Notes under the pieces: model-generated
Database searches by the model: none
Told to the model about the DNA's origin: nothing
The model's input: the letters and a program-made list of their open reading frames with translations, nothing else
Made by a program: the position numbers and the translations under genes
Shown: positions 34,797-44,674 of the stretch, in pieces
How positions within the stretch are numbered: the first letter of the stretch is position 1
Layout: every line of letters starts with the position of its first letter
From: Microbacterium sp. USTB-Y
Lineage (GTDB): Bacteria; Actinomycetota; Actinomycetes; Actinomycetales; Microbacteriaceae
DNA: 64,000 nucleotides
Reading direction: 5' to 3'
NCBI RefSeq assembly: GCF_023703415.1
Contig: NZ_JAGMTU010000004.1
Coordinates: 372,001 to 436,000 of the forward strand

Positions 34797-35992
34797 GATG
34801 CGCCCCCTTCCGTGCTCGGGGTGGGTCGTGGCGGTGGTGAGGCGGGCGTCTTCGGCGGCGCCACCCACTCGAGGGCCTTGCGCGAGTACGCCATGAGCCG
34901 CATCTTCGCCGGGATCAGTCCCTTGGAGCGGTAGATCATCAGGATCACCAGGGCGACGCCGAAGATCAGGTACTTGTAGTCCGCGATCGCGGTGAACCGG
35001 AGCGGGATGTACGCGACGATCGCGCCACCGAGGATCGCGCCGACCTTGTTGCCGGTACCGCCGAGGACGACCGCGGCGAGGAAGAGGATCGAGGTCTGCA
35101 CGTCGAACTTCTGGTTGTTCACGAAGCCGACCTGCCCGGCGAAGAGCGCGCCGGAAAGGCCTCCCACGCTCGCACCGATCGCGAACGCCCACACCTTGTA
35201 TCGGAAGGTGGGGACGCCCATGGTCTCCGCGGCGTCCTCATCCTCGCGGATCGCGATCCAGGCGCGACCGACGCGCGAGCGCTCCAGGTTGCCCGCGAGC
35301 AGCAGGATGATGATCAGGATCGTCACCGTCAGCCAGTACCACGGTGTGCCGTTGGAGTTGGCGAACAGGGGGATCCCGTTCGGGCCCTCGCCCGGTGGGC
35401 GCCCCACGTTCTGGAAGCCCACCTGCCCCTTCATCGCCGGGATGATCGTTGCGAGGATCCGCACGATCTCTCCGAAGCCGAGCGTCACGATGGCGAGATA
35501 GTCGCCCCGCAGCCGGAGCGTCGGGACTCCCAGCGTGATGCCGAAGATCATCGCCACGACCATCGCCAGCGGCAGCGTCCAGAGGTAGGGGATCTTCAGG
35601 TACGGCGAATCCGGGCTGGTGAACATCGCCGCCGTGTAGGAGCCGACGGCGAAGAACGCCACGTAGCCGAGGTCGAGCAGGCCGGCGTAGCCGACGACGA
35701 CGTTCAGGCCGACGGCGACGAGCGCGTAGACCGCCATCGCGAACAGCGCCAGCGGCCAGTCGTTGCCCGGCGCGGTGGTGAGCGGGAAGAAGTTCAGGAA
35801 CGGGAGCGCGTATGCGATCGCGACCGGAATCAGCATCCACGCCCACTGCGCGGGACGGGACAGCTCGTTCCAGCGCTCGCGCATGCCGCGGAACGGACCG
35901 CGGCGCACGGTTGCGACCGACTCGGTCTCGATCGTCTCGCGGGCCGATTCCGCCGTGGGCAGCGGACGGGGGCCATCGGATGAGGTGCTCAT
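34793..35992 (-). CDS. livM: branched-chain amino-acid ABC transporter permease LivM
   Basis: A 399-residue membrane permease. A ~45-residue soluble lead precedes 8-10 helices. [20 protein letters not shown] and [21 protein letters not shown] are the hallmark LivM segments; [19 protein letters not shown] is the loop that docks on the ATPases. A soluble Pro-rich tail follows. Start ATG 35992 has AAGGAGCAAGG upstream and overlaps the livH stop by 4 nt. Confidence 0.94.
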   Translation of the reverse strand: MSTSSDGPRPLPTAESARETIETESVATVRRGPFRGMRERWNELSRPAQWAWMLIPVAIAYALPFLNFFPLTTAPGNDWPLALFAMAVYALVAVGLNVVVGYAGLLDLGYVAFFAVGSYTAAMFTSPDSPYLKIPYLWTLPLAMVVAMIFGITLGVPTLRLRGDYLAIVTLGFGEIVRILATIIPAMKGQVGFQNVGRPPGEGPNGIPLFANSNGTPWYWLTVTILIIILLLAGNLERSRVGRAWIAIREDEDAAETMGVPTFRYKVWAFAIGASVGGLSGALFAGQVGFVNNQKFDVQTSILFLAAVVLGGTGNKVGAILGGAIVAYIPLRFTAIADYKYLIFGVALVILMIYRSKGLIPAKMRLMAYSRKALEWVAPPKTPASPPPRPTPSTEGGAS

Positions 35993-37005
35993 GCCTTGCT
36001 CCTTCCGAGGGTGGTGCCGAGGATGCCGGTCGGTCGCACGAGCAGCACGAGGACCAGGATGACGAAGGCCACGACGTCGGCCCACTGCGCGTCGCCCAGC
36101 AGGATCTGTCCGTAGTTGCCCACGATGCCCAGCAGGATGCCGCCGAGCAGCGCCCCGCGGACGTTGCCGATGCCGCCGAGGACCGCCGCCGCGAACGCCT
36201 TGACGCCGAGGATGAACCCGCCGTTGTAGATGACGCCGGAGGGCACCAGCATCACGTAGAACAGCGCGGCGGCACCGGCCAGCAGACCACCGATGATGAA
36301 GGTGATCACGATGGTGCGCTCCTTCGAGACGCCCATCAGGGTGGCGGTGTCCGGATCCTGCGCGACGGCGCGGATCCCGCGACCGGTGCGGCTGCGCCGG
36401 ATGAACATGTCGGTGCCGACCATGAGCAGCACCGCCGCGATGACGATGATGATCTGCTGGTTGGTGATGATCGTGCCGAAGACGTCGAACACCGGGGTCG
36501 GGATGAACATCGTGACCGCGGGCTGCGCGTTCGCCCCGCCGACGAAGGGCAGGAAGATCAGGTACTGGATCGCGAAGGAGACGCCGATCGCGGTGATCAG
36601 GAACGCGAGCCGGGGGGCGTTGCGTTTGCGCAAGGGTCTATACGCCACGCGTTCGACGATGAACGCCGTCGCGGCGGAGAAGACCATGCCGACCACGAGG
36701 GCGAGCAGGAGATCCATGATGATCGCGACAGGTCCGATGGTCGGCGCGCTCGGGCCGAAGCCGAGCATCGTCAGCGTCATGACGACGCCGTAGGCGCCGA
36801 CGATGAACACTTCGGAGTGGGCGAAGTTGATCAGGCTCAGCACGCCGTAGACGAGGGTGTAGCCCACGGCGATGAGCCCGTAGACGGCGCCGAAGGTGAG
36901 GCCGTCGAAGGTGGCGCTCCAGAAGTTCTGGAACAGGGCGTTGATGTCGAAGTTGATCCAGGAGGAGTCCGCATGAACGACGGACAGAGCGACGAGATCG
37001 AGCAT
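35989..37005 (-). CDS. livH: branched-chain amino-acid ABC transporter permease LivH
   Basis: A 338-residue permease with about 8 helices. GLTFGAVYGLIAVGYTLVYG and NFAHSEVFIVGAYG are conserved LivH motifs, and GRGIRAVAQDPDTATLMGV is the ATPase-coupling loop. Start ATG 37005 is preceded by GGAAG. It is separated from livK by about 97 nt that hold a strong hairpin, which probably lowers permease expression relative to the binding protein. Confidence 0.94.
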   Translation of the reverse strand: MLDLVALSVVHADSSWINFDINALFQNFWSATFDGLTFGAVYGLIAVGYTLVYGVLSLINFAHSEVFIVGAYGVVMTLTMLGFGPSAPTIGPVAIIMDLLLALVVGMVFSAATAFIVERVAYRPLRKRNAPRLAFLITAIGVSFAIQYLIFLPFVGGANAQPAVTMFIPTPVFDVFGTIITNQQIIIVIAAVLLMVGTDMFIRRSRTGRGIRAVAQDPDTATLMGVSKERTIVITFIIGGLLAGAAALFYVMLVPSGVIYNGGFILGVKAFAAAVLGGIGNVRGALLGGILLGIVGNYGQILLGDAQWADVVAFVILVLVLLVRPTGILGTTLGRSKA

Positions 37006-37060
37006 TCAGGTTCGCTTCCGCAGAGTGGCGCGTCGTTGCGCCGAGAGGCCGGGAGGGGGA

Positions 37061-37098
37061 AGAAGGGCCCCGCGGCTGGGAAGCCACGGGGCCCTTCT
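37061..37098 (-). terminator. hairpin between livK and livH (partial terminator or mRNA stabiliser)
   Basis: A 17-bp stem with one mismatch (37061-37077 and 37082-37098, core AGAAGGGCCCCG) and loop GGGA, beginning 4 nt after the livK stop. There is no T-tract on the transcribed strand, so read-through into livH is likely. Confidence 0.65.
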
Positions 37099-37102
37099 GT
37101 CA

Positions 37103-38335
37103 TTACTTGCCGATCGGGCCGATGTAGGCGATCTTCCCGTCCAGGACGCGGTAGCCGTAGACGGTCGGCGCCTCGAGCTCGCCCGTCTTGTCCCACTTGA
37201 GGTGCTTCGCGAGGCCGTCAGCGTCGTACGACGTCACCCAGGCGAGCAGGTCGGCGCGCGACTGCTTGCCCTTGTCGATGCCGCTCAGCAGCACGGTGGC
37301 CGCGTCGTAGCCCTCGATCGAGTAGGTGCCCGGCGCCGCGTTGAACGCGTCGGTGTACTGCTTCGAGAAGTCGGTGAGGAGCTCACCCGGGATGCAGGGG
37401 CAGGTGAAGAACGCGTTCTTGGACGCGTCGCCGGCCAACTTGATGAACTGGTCGTCCTTCACACCGTCGGGGCCGACGAAGGCGCCCGTGAAGCCCTTGG
37501 CAGCGAGCTGCTGCGCGAGCGGCGCCGCCTCGGCGTAGTAGCCCGAGTAGTAGACCGCATCCGGCTTCGCGTTGATGATCTTCGAGATCGTCGCCGAGAA
37601 GTCCTTCTGCCCGGTGGTCACCTTGTCGGTGCCGACCAGCGCGTCGCCCAGGCCCTTGGACGTGGTCCCCGCCAGGCCGATGCCGTAGTCGGAGTCGTCC
37701 TGCACCAGGTAGACCTTCTTGGCCTTCAGGGTGTCGGTCAGGAACTTCGCCGCGGCCGGCCCCTGCTGCGCGTCGTTGCCGAGGCCGCGGAAGAAGGTCG
37801 TCCAGCCGTTCTGGGTCAGGCCCGGGTTGGTCGCCGAGGGCGTGATGTGCACGAGACCCTGCTGCTGGAAGATGTTTCCGGTGGCCTTGGACTCGCCGGA
37901 GAACGGCAGACCGACGACGCCGAGGATGTCCGCCTCGGAGACCGCCTGCGTGGTCGGGCCGGTCGCCTTGTTCGGGTCGCCCTCCGTGTCGTACTTCTTG
38001 AACTGCACCTGGCAGCCGGGGTTGGCCTTGTTGTGCTGGTCGATGGCCAGCTGCACGCCCTGGAAGATGTTGATGCCGAGCTGCGCGTTCGGGCCGGTCT
38101 CGGCGCCGATGTAGGCGAGGGTGGTCGTGGCGGGGCAGGTCGCCTTGCCGTCACCGGCCGGCAGGACCGCGTCCTTGGGCGTCTCGACCGAGGTCACCGC
38201 GGGGATGTCCGGGATGGATCCGCTGGAGCTTCCCGTCGTGCTGCCTCCTGCACCGGGCTGATTCGCGCAACCTGCGAGCAGAAGCAGCGCCGCTGCTGCT
38301 GCGACGCCCGCACTGAGGGCCTTCTTTCGCATCAT
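37103..38335 (-). CDS. livK: branched-chain amino-acid-binding lipoprotein LivK-type
   Basis: A 410-residue periplasmic-binding-protein class I lipoprotein. The signal peptide with lipobox LLAG-C places the lipid-modified cysteine at residue 23; a Ser/Gly/Thr linker follows. The type 1 PBP fold is shown by AYIGAETGPNAQLGINIFQG at the first lobe and IEGYDAATVLLSGID near the end. It is first in the liv operon, before livH. A minus-strand TAATGT near 38436-38441 may be the -10. The substrate is inferred from the operon; such proteins can also bind amides or other amino acids. Confidence 0.92.
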   Translation of the reverse strand: MMRKKALSAGVAAAAALLLLAGCANQPGAGGSTTGSSSGSIPDIPAVTSVETPKDAVLPAGDGKATCPATTTLAYIGAETGPNAQLGINIFQGVQLAIDQHNKANPGCQVQFKKYDTEGDPNKATGPTTQAVSEADILGVVGLPFSGESKATGNIFQQQGLVHITPSATNPGLTQNGWTTFFRGLGNDAQQGPAAAKFLTDTLKAKKVYLVQDDSDYGIGLAGTTSKGLGDALVGTDKVTTGQKDFSATISKIINAKPDAVYYSGYYAEAAPLAQQLAAKGFTGAFVGPDGVKDDQFIKLAGDASKNAFFTCPCIPGELLTDFSKQYTDAFNAAPGTYSIEGYDAATVLLSGIDKGKQSRADLLAWVTSYDADGLAKHLKWDKTGELEAPTVYGYRVLDGKIAYIGPIGK

Positions 38336-38550
38336 TTTGTGATTGCCTTCCGATTCGGGTCATCGACCGCTCCTTGCGAACGTCGATGTCTTCAAGGTGT
38401 GGTGAGCGTACCTCTTTGCACGCGCTCCGCGAACGACATTAGTCCGACGGGGTGCCGTTTCTCGCGTCATCGGGCCGAACGGGTATTCGGATCGTTACAC
38501 GCTGTTCTCGGGATCGACATCTGCGGATGCGCGACGCGCCCGGCGTGCAC

Positions 38551-39789
38551 TCACCAGTCGTGGACCGTGCCGTCGGCGAGCCGATTGAAGGGCAGGTACG
38601 CCTGCTCGTACGGATACCGGCCCGCCTCGTCGAGATCCAGCTCGACGCCGAGTCCCGGCTCGTCGCCCGGATGCAGCAGTCCGTCCCGCCAGCGGAACGA
38701 CTGCCGGAACACCTCGTCGGTGCGCGCGGAGTGCTTCATGTACTCCTGGATCCCGAAGTTGTGGATGGCCAGCCCCAGATGCATCTGCGCCGCCATCCCC
38801 ACCGGGGAGATGTCGGTCGGCCCGTGGAACCCGGAGCGGATCTGGTACAGCGCCGCGTACTCCATCGTCTTCTTCAGCGGCGTGATGCCCCCCATGTGCG
38901 TGACGGCGCCGCGCACGTAGTCGATGAGCTGCTCGCGGATGAGGTCCTTGAAGTCCCAGACGGTGTTGAAGACCTCGCCGATCGCGAGCGGCGTCGTGGT
39001 GTGCCGGCGCACGAGACGCAGCGCCTCCTGGTTCTCGGCGGGTGTGCAGTCCTCGAGCCAGAACAGGTCGTAGGGCTCGAGCTCCTTGCCGAGCTTCGCG
39101 GCCTGCAGGGGCGTCATCCGGTGATGCCCGTCGTGCAGCAGCGGCAGCTCCGGGCCGAACTCGTTGCGCACCGCCTCGAAGACCCCGGGCAGATGGCGCA
39201 GGTACGCACGGGTGTCCCAGTCCTCCTGCATCGGGAGCGCCCCGCGCCGCGCCGGCTCGTGGTCGTAGCGCTCCTCTCCCCCGCCGGCCGCGGCCGCCTG
39301 CGAGGCGATGCCGTAGATCGCGTTCAGCCCCGGCACCCCCGTCTGCACGCGGATGGCACGGAACCCCTGCTCGAGGTGCGCGCGGACGGAGTCGAAGAGC
39401 TCGCTCAGGTCGGAGCCGGAGGCGTGCCCGTACGCCAGCAGGCCCTCCCGGCTCGCACCGCCGAGCAGCTGGTACAGCGGCATGCCCGCGGCGCGCGCCT
39501 TGATGTCCCACAGCGCCATGTCGACGGCGGCGATGGCCGCCATCGTGACGGGTCCGCGGCGCCAGTAGCCGCCGCGATAGAGGAATTGCCAGGTGTCCTC
39601 GATGCGGTGCGCATCCCGTCCCCGCAGCAGCGGCACCACGTGGTCGCGCAGGTAGGCGACGACCGCGAGCTCGCGGCCGTTCAGCGTCGCATCGCCGAGC
39701 CCGACGATGCCGTCGTCGGTCACGAGCCGGAGCGTGACGAAGTTGCGGCTGGGACTGGTCACGACGACCTCTGCCCGTTCGATGATCAT
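38551..39789 (-). CDS. manD: D-mannonate dehydratase of the enolase superfamily (ManD/RspA)
   Basis: Converts D-mannonate to 2-keto-3-deoxy-gluconate in its characterised relatives; 412 residues. Metal ligands and acid/base residues are visible: [11 protein letters not shown] (Asp and the catalytic His), [12 protein letters not shown] (Glu) and [11 protein letters not shown] (Glu). The ManD/RspA hallmark ending [15 protein letters not shown] is present. Start ATG 39789 ([13 protein letters not shown]) fits the family. It lies 73 nt downstream of uxaC and is probably in the same operon, giving two consecutive branches of glucuronate breakdown. Some RspA-group members have low activity or use gluconate, so specificity is not certain. 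Confidence 0.88.
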   Translation of the reverse strand: MIIERAEVVVTSPSRNFVTLRLVTDDGIVGLGDATLNGRELAVVAYLRDHVVPLLRGRDAHRIEDTWQFLYRGGYWRRGPVTMAAIAAVDMALWDIKARAAGMPLYQLLGGASREGLLAYGHASGSDLSELFDSVRAHLEQGFRAIRVQTGVPGLNAIYGIASQAAAAGGGEERYDHEPARRGALPMQEDWDTRAYLRHLPGVFEAVRNEFGPELPLLHDGHHRMTPLQAAKLGKELEPYDLFWLEDCTPAENQEALRLVRRHTTTPLAIGEVFNTVWDFKDLIREQLIDYVRGAVTHMGGITPLKKTMEYAALYQIRSGFHGPTDISPVGMAAQMHLGLAIHNFGIQEYMKHSARTDEVFRQSFRWRDGLLHPGDEPGLGVELDLDEAGRYPYEQAYLPFNRLADGTVHDW

Positions 39790-39862
39790 GGGTGCGCCTG
39801 CCTGCTCTCTGCCTCGGGGAGGACGGTGTCGGGGGTCTGGGGGTGCCGTTCCGGCTCGCGCG

Positions 39863-41248
39863 TCACAGCTTGAACGCCCGGCGCGGCACGGCATCGACGA
39901 GGTCGCGGATGATCTGCTCCGCCCGGGATCGCCGGATCCTGCCGTCCACCACCATCCGGGCGAGCGCGGCGGCGTCGGCCCGGCGCGCCATCTCGTGACG
40001 CACCGGGATCGAGAGGAAGGCGCGGGTGTCGTCCACGAACCCGCTGGACCGGTAGAAGCCGGCGGACTCGGCGGTCGCGGCGCGGAAGCGCGCGATCGCC
40101 TCTGGTGCGTCGATGAACCACCACGGCGAGCCGATGAACACGCTCGGATAGAAGCCGGCCAGGGGCGCGATCTCCCTCGAGAACACCGTCTCGTCGATCG
40201 TGAAGAGCACCAGGTGGAAGTCGCGCCGCAGGCCGAAGTCGTCCAGCAGCGGCTTGAGGTTGCGGACGTATTCGACCGGCACCGGGATGTCGGCCCCGGC
40301 ATCGGCGCCGTATCGCCTGCGCACCGCCGGGGAGTGATCCCGGTGGACGCCGGGGTGGATCGTCATGACCAGGCCGTCCTCGACGCTCATCCGCGCCATC
40401 TGCCAGAGCATGTGCCCGCGGAACTCGCGCTCGTCGACCGCATCCGACTCTCCGGACAGCACGCGCTGGAAGAGGCGCTCCGCGTCGGCAGCCTCCATCG
40501 CCACGGTGTACGGCTCGATCACGCCGTGATCGGCGGAGAACGCGCCGTGCGCGACGAAGTGGCGGCGCCGCTCCTGCAGCGCATCCAGATAGGCGTCGAA
40601 CGACGCGGGCCTGCCCCCGAGCAGGCGCAGCACGCGGGACGCGAAGTCGGGCGCGGCCGGATCGAGATAGGCGTCAGGACGGAACGTCGGCGCCACCCGC
40701 CCGCGCACGTCTCCGCTCTCGCGCAGTCGTGCGTGTCGGGCGAGGTCGTCCAGCGGATCGTCCGTGGTGGCCAGCACGGCGATGCCGAACTCGTCGAACA
40801 GCGCCTGCGGGCGGAAGCGCTCCCCGGCCAGGGCCGCGGCGATCCGGTCGTAGACGCGATCGGCGGAGGCGGCGGTGAGCTCGTCCTCCACGCCGAACCG
40901 GTCGCGCAGCGTGCGCTCGAACCAGAACCCCGATGCGGTGCCGGCGAACAGATGCCAGCGTCCGGCGAGCAGCCGCCACGCCGCGCGCGGGTCGACGGCG
41001 GCGCCGACGCCGAGGTCGGCGAGGTCCGCTCCGTCGGCGTGCAGCAGCCTCGTCACGTAGTGGTCCGGCGTGATCAGCAGAGCGGTCGGGTCGGGGAAGG
41101 CCCTGTCTTCGGCGAGCATCGCGGCGTCGACGTGTCCGTGCGGCGAGATGATCGGGGCGGTGCGCACCTCCGCGAACAGCTCCCGAGCGATCCCGCGCTC
41201 GACCGGATCGGCGGCGAAGAGCGCGTCGTCGACGGTGTGCTCAGTCAC
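39863..41248 (-). CDS. uxaC: glucuronate isomerase
   Basis: Isomerises D-glucuronate to D-fructuronate, or galacturonate to tagaturonate; 461 residues, the usual UxaC length. ISPHGHVDA carries the metal-binding His pair, and [25 protein letters not shown] and [12 protein letters not shown] are conserved family blocks. The start is GTG 41248, with GAAGGAGG about 7 nt upstream; the preceding open frame lacks family similarity. A LacI-type operator lies about 50 nt upstream in the divergent region shared with the 6-phosphogluconate dehydrogenase gene. Confidence 0.95.
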   Translation of the reverse strand: MTEHTVDDALFAADPVERGIARELFAEVRTAPIISPHGHVDAAMLAEDRAFPDPTALLITPDHYVTRLLHADGADLADLGVGAAVDPRAAWRLLAGRWHLFAGTASGFWFERTLRDRFGVEDELTAASADRVYDRIAAALAGERFRPQALFDEFGIAVLATTDDPLDDLARHARLRESGDVRGRVAPTFRPDAYLDPAAPDFASRVLRLLGGRPASFDAYLDALQERRRHFVAHGAFSADHGVIEPYTVAMEAADAERLFQRVLSGESDAVDEREFRGHMLWQMARMSVEDGLVMTIHPGVHRDHSPAVRRRYGADAGADIPVPVEYVRNLKPLLDDFGLRRDFHLVLFTIDETVFSREIAPLAGFYPSVFIGSPWWFIDAPEAIARFRAATAESAGFYRSSGFVDDTRAFLSIPVRHEMARRADAAALARMVVDGRIRRSRAEQIIRDLVDAVPRRAFKL

Positions 41249-41296
41249 GGATGGTCCTCCTTCGTCCCCCGGAACCCTATCCAGGATCCACCCGAT

Positions 41297-41312
41297 TGGC
41301 AACCGCTTGCCA
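41297..41312. promoter_or_regulatory. LacI-family operator upstream of uxaC
   Basis: TGGCAACCGCTTGCCA is a 16-bp sequence with 6-bp perfect arms around CCGC and contains the LacI-family consensus GNAANCGNTTNC without mismatch. It is placed to repress uxaC-manD. No LacI gene is in the window. Confidence 0.65.
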
Positions 41313-41354
41313 TCCTGTCTTTCCTGGTTTCTGAAACAGCGGAAGGATCATGTC

Positions 41355-41370
41355 TGGCAACCGCTCGCTG
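41355..41370. promoter_or_regulatory. second LacI-like operator in the uxaC/gnd intergenic region
   Basis: TGGCAACCGCTCGCTG repeats the first 11 bases of the operator at 41297, 58 bp away, and matches the LacI core with one mismatch. Two sites suggest cooperative binding or looping, possibly also affecting the 6-phosphogluconate dehydrogenase gene. Confidence 0.45.
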
Positions 41371-41411
41371 CGCGAAGCGGACAGCACGGTCATCGGCCTC
41401 GACCGACGCGA

Positions 41412-41417
41412 TAATCT
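41412..41417 (+). promoter_or_regulatory. -10 box of the 6-phosphogluconate dehydrogenase gene
   Basis: TAATCT about 35 nt before GTG 41453, leaving room for a leader with the ribosome binding site GGAG. Confidence 0.4.
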
Positions 41418-41452
41418 GGAAAGCCCATCCACGCTTTCGTCTGGAGTCCCGC

Positions 41453-42913
41453 GTGTCAGAAACCACCGCCCACGCCAACATCGGAGTCGTCGGGCTCGCC
41501 GTCATGGGCTCGAACCTCGCCCGCAACCTCGCCAGCCGCGAGGGCAACACGGTGGCGATCTTCAACCGCAGCTACGAGAAGACGCAGGGCGTGCTGGACG
41601 CGCACCCCGAGGCGGGCTTCATCCCCGCGGCCTCCTACCAGGAGTTCGCCGACGCGCTGCAGAAGCCCCGCACGGCGATCATCATGGTCAAGGCCGGCGC
41701 CGGCACCGACGCGGTGATCGACGAGCTCGTGAAGGTGTTCGAGCCGGGCGACATCATCGTCGACGGCGGCAACGCGTACTTCCCGGACACGATCCGCCGT
41801 GAGAAGGCGGTGCGCTCCACCGGCATCAACTTCGTCGGCGCGGGCATCTCCGGCGGCGAGGAGGGCGCGCTCACCGGGCCCTCGATCATGCCGGGCGGAT
41901 CCGACGAGTCCTGGGTGACGCTGGGCCCGATCCTGCGCTCCATCGCCGCGATCGCGGAGGGCGAGCCGTGCGTGACGCACGTGGGCCACGACGGCGCGGG
42001 CCACTTCGTGAAGATGGTGCACAACGGCATCGAGTACGCCGACATGCAGCTCATCGCCGAGGCCTACGACCTGATCCGTCGCGGCACCGGCAAGACCCCG
42101 GCCGAGATCGCCGAGATCTTCGCCGAGTGGAACAAGGGCGAGCTCGAGTCGTACCTCATCGAGATCACCGCGGAGGTGCTCCGCCAGGTCGACGCCACCA
42201 CCGGCGCACCGCTCGTGGACGTCATCCTCGACCAGGCCGGCGCCAAGGGCACCGGCGCGTGGACCGTGCAGACCGCGCTGTCCCTCGGCGTCCCGGTCTC
42301 CGGCATCGCCGAGGCCACCTTCGCGCGTTCGCTGAGCTCGCACCCCGAGCAGCGCGCCGTCGCCGGCGCCCTGCCCGGACCCGACGAGGCCTTCACCGTC
42401 CCCGCCGACCAGGTGGACGCGTTCATCGAGGACGTGCGCCTCGCGCTGTACGCATCCAAGATCGTCGCCTACTCGCAGGGCTTCGACGAGATCCGCGCGG
42501 GTGCCGCCGAGTACGGCTGGAACATCGACCTCGGTGCGATCAGCAAGATCTGGCGCGGCGGCTGCATCATCCGCGCGCAGTTCCTGAACCGCATCGCCGA
42601 CGCGTACGCCGAGACCCCGGACCTTCCGGTCCTGATGACGGCGCCGTACTTCGCCGAGGCGATCGGCCGCGCCCAGGCGGCGTGGCGCCGCGTCGTCGTC
42701 GCGGCCGCACAGGCCGGGATCCCCGCGCCCGCGTTCTCGTCGTCGCTGTCGTACTACGACGGCATCCGCGCCGACCGCCTCCCCGCCGCGCTCGTGCAGG
42801 GGCAGCGCGACTTCTTCGGCGCGCACACCTACAAGCGCATCGACAAGCCCGGCACGTTCCACACCCAGTGGTCCGGCGACCGCACCGAGATCGAGGCCGT
42901 CGACACGCACTGA
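41453..42913 (+). CDS. gndA: 6-phosphogluconate dehydrogenase (decarboxylating, long form)
   Basis: Oxidises 6-phosphogluconate to ribulose-5-phosphate, CO2 and NADPH; 486 residues, as in the long dimeric enzymes. GVVGLAVMGSNLARNLASR is the nucleotide fold with NRSYEKT for NADP; GAGISGGEEGALTGPSIMPG and FVKMVHNGIEYADMQ carry the catalytic Lys, Asn and Glu; the C-terminal FHTQWSGDR is conserved. The start is GTG 41453 with GGAG upstream. Divergent from uxaC and convergent with the KDPG aldolase gene. Confidence 0.96.
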   Translation: MSETTAHANIGVVGLAVMGSNLARNLASREGNTVAIFNRSYEKTQGVLDAHPEAGFIPAASYQEFADALQKPRTAIIMVKAGAGTDAVIDELVKVFEPGDIIVDGGNAYFPDTIRREKAVRSTGINFVGAGISGGEEGALTGPSIMPGGSDESWVTLGPILRSIAAIAEGEPCVTHVGHDGAGHFVKMVHNGIEYADMQLIAEAYDLIRRGTGKTPAEIAEIFAEWNKGELESYLIEITAEVLRQVDATTGAPLVDVILDQAGAKGTGAWTVQTALSLGVPVSGIAEATFARSLSSHPEQRAVAGALPGPDEAFTVPADQVDAFIEDVRLALYASKIVAYSQGFDEIRAGAAEYGWNIDLGAISKIWRGGCIIRAQFLNRIADAYAETPDLPVLMTAPYFAEAIGRAQAAWRRVVVAAAQAGIPAPAFSSSLSYYDGIRADRLPAALVQGQRDFFGAHTYKRIDKPGTFHTQWSGDRTEIEAVDTH

Positions 42914-42925
42914 CGCCACCCCTTT

Positions 42926-42987
42926 ACTTGCGAGTCGTCCCCCTCAGCACGGTCCATAGGACGTGCTGAGGGGGACGACTCGCAAGT
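42926..42987. repeat. palindromic repeat element copy 1 (bidirectional terminator)
   Basis: Perfect 25-bp arms (42926-42950 and 42963-42987, containing GCGAGTCGTCCCCCTCAGCA) around a 12-nt loop with its own GTCC/GGAC pairing. It lies between convergent genes. A close copy occurs at 56967-57020. Confidence 0.9.
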
Positions 42988-43003
42988 GGAGGGGTGGGCG
43001 CCC

Positions 43004-43648
43004 TCAGGGGCGGGCCACGGCGTGACGGAAAGCCGCGGCGCGCACCGCGAGAGCCACGAGGTCTCCCGACGACGTCGCCGCGCCGCCGAGGAGCGGTCCT
43101 CCGACGCCGACCGCGAACGCGCCGGCCTCGAGGTACTCTCCCACCGTCTCGACCGACACTCCGCCGACCGGGATGATCCGCGCGTGCGGCAGAGGCTCTC
43201 GCACCGCGCGGATGAAGCCGGGGCCGAGCCCCGAGGCCGGGAACAGCTTGACGGCCGCGGCGCCCAGGTCCAGACCGCGCTGGATCTCCGTGGGCGAGTA
43301 GACGCCGGGAAGAACGCCGATGCCCTCCCGGATCGCGTACTCGACGGAGGCGCTGAGCGTCGGCGTCACCATGAACTGCGCGCCGGCAGAAACCGCTCTG
43401 TCGACATCCGCCGGGGTGAGGACCGTCCCGGCGCCGATCATCGCGTCGGCCGGGGCATCCTGGACGACCTGCGCGATCGCCTCTTCGGCCCCCTCCAGCG
43501 TGAGCGCGATCTCCAGAGTCAGGACGCCGGCGTCCAGCAGGGTCCGTGCCGCCGCGATCGTGGCATCGACATCGCTGCCGCGGAGGATCGCGATCAGCCT
43601 GCTCTCGCCGAGCCGCTCCTGCAGGTGCCCGTTGTCCACGATGCTCAC
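43004..43648 (-). CDS. eda: 2-keto-3-deoxy-6-phosphogluconate aldolase
   Basis: Cleaves KDPG to pyruvate and glyceraldehyde-3-phosphate; 214 residues. LIAILRG at the N-terminus, the catalytic Glu in TLEIALT, GAGTVL, and the Schiff-base Lys in AAVKLFPAS identify a class I KDPG aldolase. It overlaps the lactonase gene by 4 nt, so the two are co-translated. It supplies the last step for KDG phosphate made by the ManD and KdgK branches encoded in the same window. Confidence 0.93.
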   Translation of the reverse strand: MSIVDNGHLQERLGESRLIAILRGSDVDATIAAARTLLDAGVLTLEIALTLEGAEEAIAQVVQDAPADAMIGAGTVLTPADVDRAVSAGAQFMVTPTLSASVEYAIREGIGVLPGVYSPTEIQRGLDLGAAAVKLFPASGLGPGFIRAVREPLPHARIIPVGGVSVETVGEYLEAGAFAVGVGGPLLGGAATSSGDLVALAVRAAAFRHAVARP

Positions 43649-44565
43649 GAGTCGCTCCCGTCCGCCGATGCCTCACGGGGAGCGCCGAGCGGGCTCGATC
43701 CTCCCCATGGCAGCGCGGGTAGGCCCCCGACCTCGACCTGCACTCCCAGGATCGCGCCGTCCGCCGCGGAAGGGCGTGCCAGCCCTATGCTCGCGGTCGT
43801 GATCACCAGCAGGTCATCGACGAGGGCGACCGCGGTCGGCCGCGTCGCCGGGAGCGGGACCGACTCGTCGAGCGTCCCGTCGGGCGCGTAGCGGCGCACC
43901 TCCCCCGCGTCCCACACGGCGACCCAGAGCATCCCCTCGCCGTCGATCGCCATGCCGTCGGGGTTCCCTCCACCCACCGCGCAGACCGTGCGCCGGTGCG
44001 ACAGCACGCCGTCGGGCGCCACGTGGAATGCCTCGATGCTGCGGTGCGGGAGCGTGTCGATGTAGTACATCGTGGATCCGGTGCCGTCGAAGACCAGGCC
44101 GTTGGACACCGTGACCCCGCCAAGACGCTCGACCGCGACGCCGTGCTCGTCGATGCTCCACAGTGCACTGTGCGGCTCCCGCGGCATCGACTGGCTGCCC
44201 ACCCAGAAGCGCCCGGACGGATCGCAGGCGCCGTCGTTCATATAGTCGCCGGGAACGGCGAGGTCCGAGACGACCGGCGTGATGGCGCCGCCATCCGCGA
44301 CATGGACCACCCCGCGCTCGGCCGCGACGATCCACCCGGCTCCGGCATCAACGAGGGGCGCCGGCGCGCCGATCTTCGCTCCGACGAGGACGGACCCTGC
44401 CGGCACCAGCCGCCCGTCCTCGATGCGTCCGCGATGGAAGCGCCCTGTCGCCATGTCGATCCAGCCCAGACCGCCGTCCCTGCCGTCCCACCGCGGCGAC
44501 TCGGCCTGTACGTATCGTTCGTCCGAGATGATCTCGACGTTTCGCGAGCGGGGTGAACGCGGCAT
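43645..44565 (-). CDS. SMP-30/gluconolactonase-family lactonase
   Basis: A 306-residue six-bladed beta-propeller sugar lactonase. Family metal ligands appear as Glu in AESPRW, Asn in VSNGLVFD and Asp in GNPDGMAID; NDGACDPSGRFWVGS is the signature that includes a further metal-site Asn/Asp. Start ATG 44565 has AGAGGG upstream. The stop overlaps eda. In this context it probably opens a sugar-acid lactone before dehydration. Divergent from the DapA-family gene over a 109-nt control region. Confidence 0.88.
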   Translation of the reverse strand: MPRSPRSRNVEIISDERYVQAESPRWDGRDGGLGWIDMATGRFHRGRIEDGRLVPAGSVLVGAKIGAPAPLVDAGAGWIVAAERGVVHVADGGAITPVVSDLAVPGDYMNDGACDPSGRFWVGSQSMPREPHSALWSIDEHGVAVERLGGVTVSNGLVFDGTGSTMYYIDTLPHRSIEAFHVAPDGVLSHRRTVCAVGGGNPDGMAIDGEGMLWVAVWDAGEVRRYAPDGTLDESVPLPATRPTAVALVDDLLVITTASIGLARPSAADGAILGVQVEVGGLPALPWGGSSPLGAPREASADGSDS

Positions 44566-44589
44566 CCTTGCCCTCTTTCACTGGTAGGC

Positions 44590-44601
44590 GGTAACCGTTA
44601 T
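44590..44601. promoter_or_regulatory. LacI-like operator between lactonase and DapA-family genes
   Basis: GGTAACCGTTAT shares GG(C/T)AACCG(C/T)T with the two uxaC-region sites. It could bring the divergent lactonase-eda and DapA-SDR units under the same repressor. Confidence 0.35.
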
Positions 44602-44615
44602 GTGGCAGACTATCT

Positions 44616-44627
44616 CACAATATGCAT
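44616..44627. promoter_or_regulatory. AT-rich 12-mer, candidate IclR-regulon site 1
   Basis: CACAATATGCAT, differing by one base from the site next to the IclR gene (49634-49645). It is strongly AT-rich for this sequence. Confidence 0.4.
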
Positions 44628-44674
44628 GCCTCTTGCGCGAAATGCGTTCCGATGATGAAGCGGGGAACCTGCCG

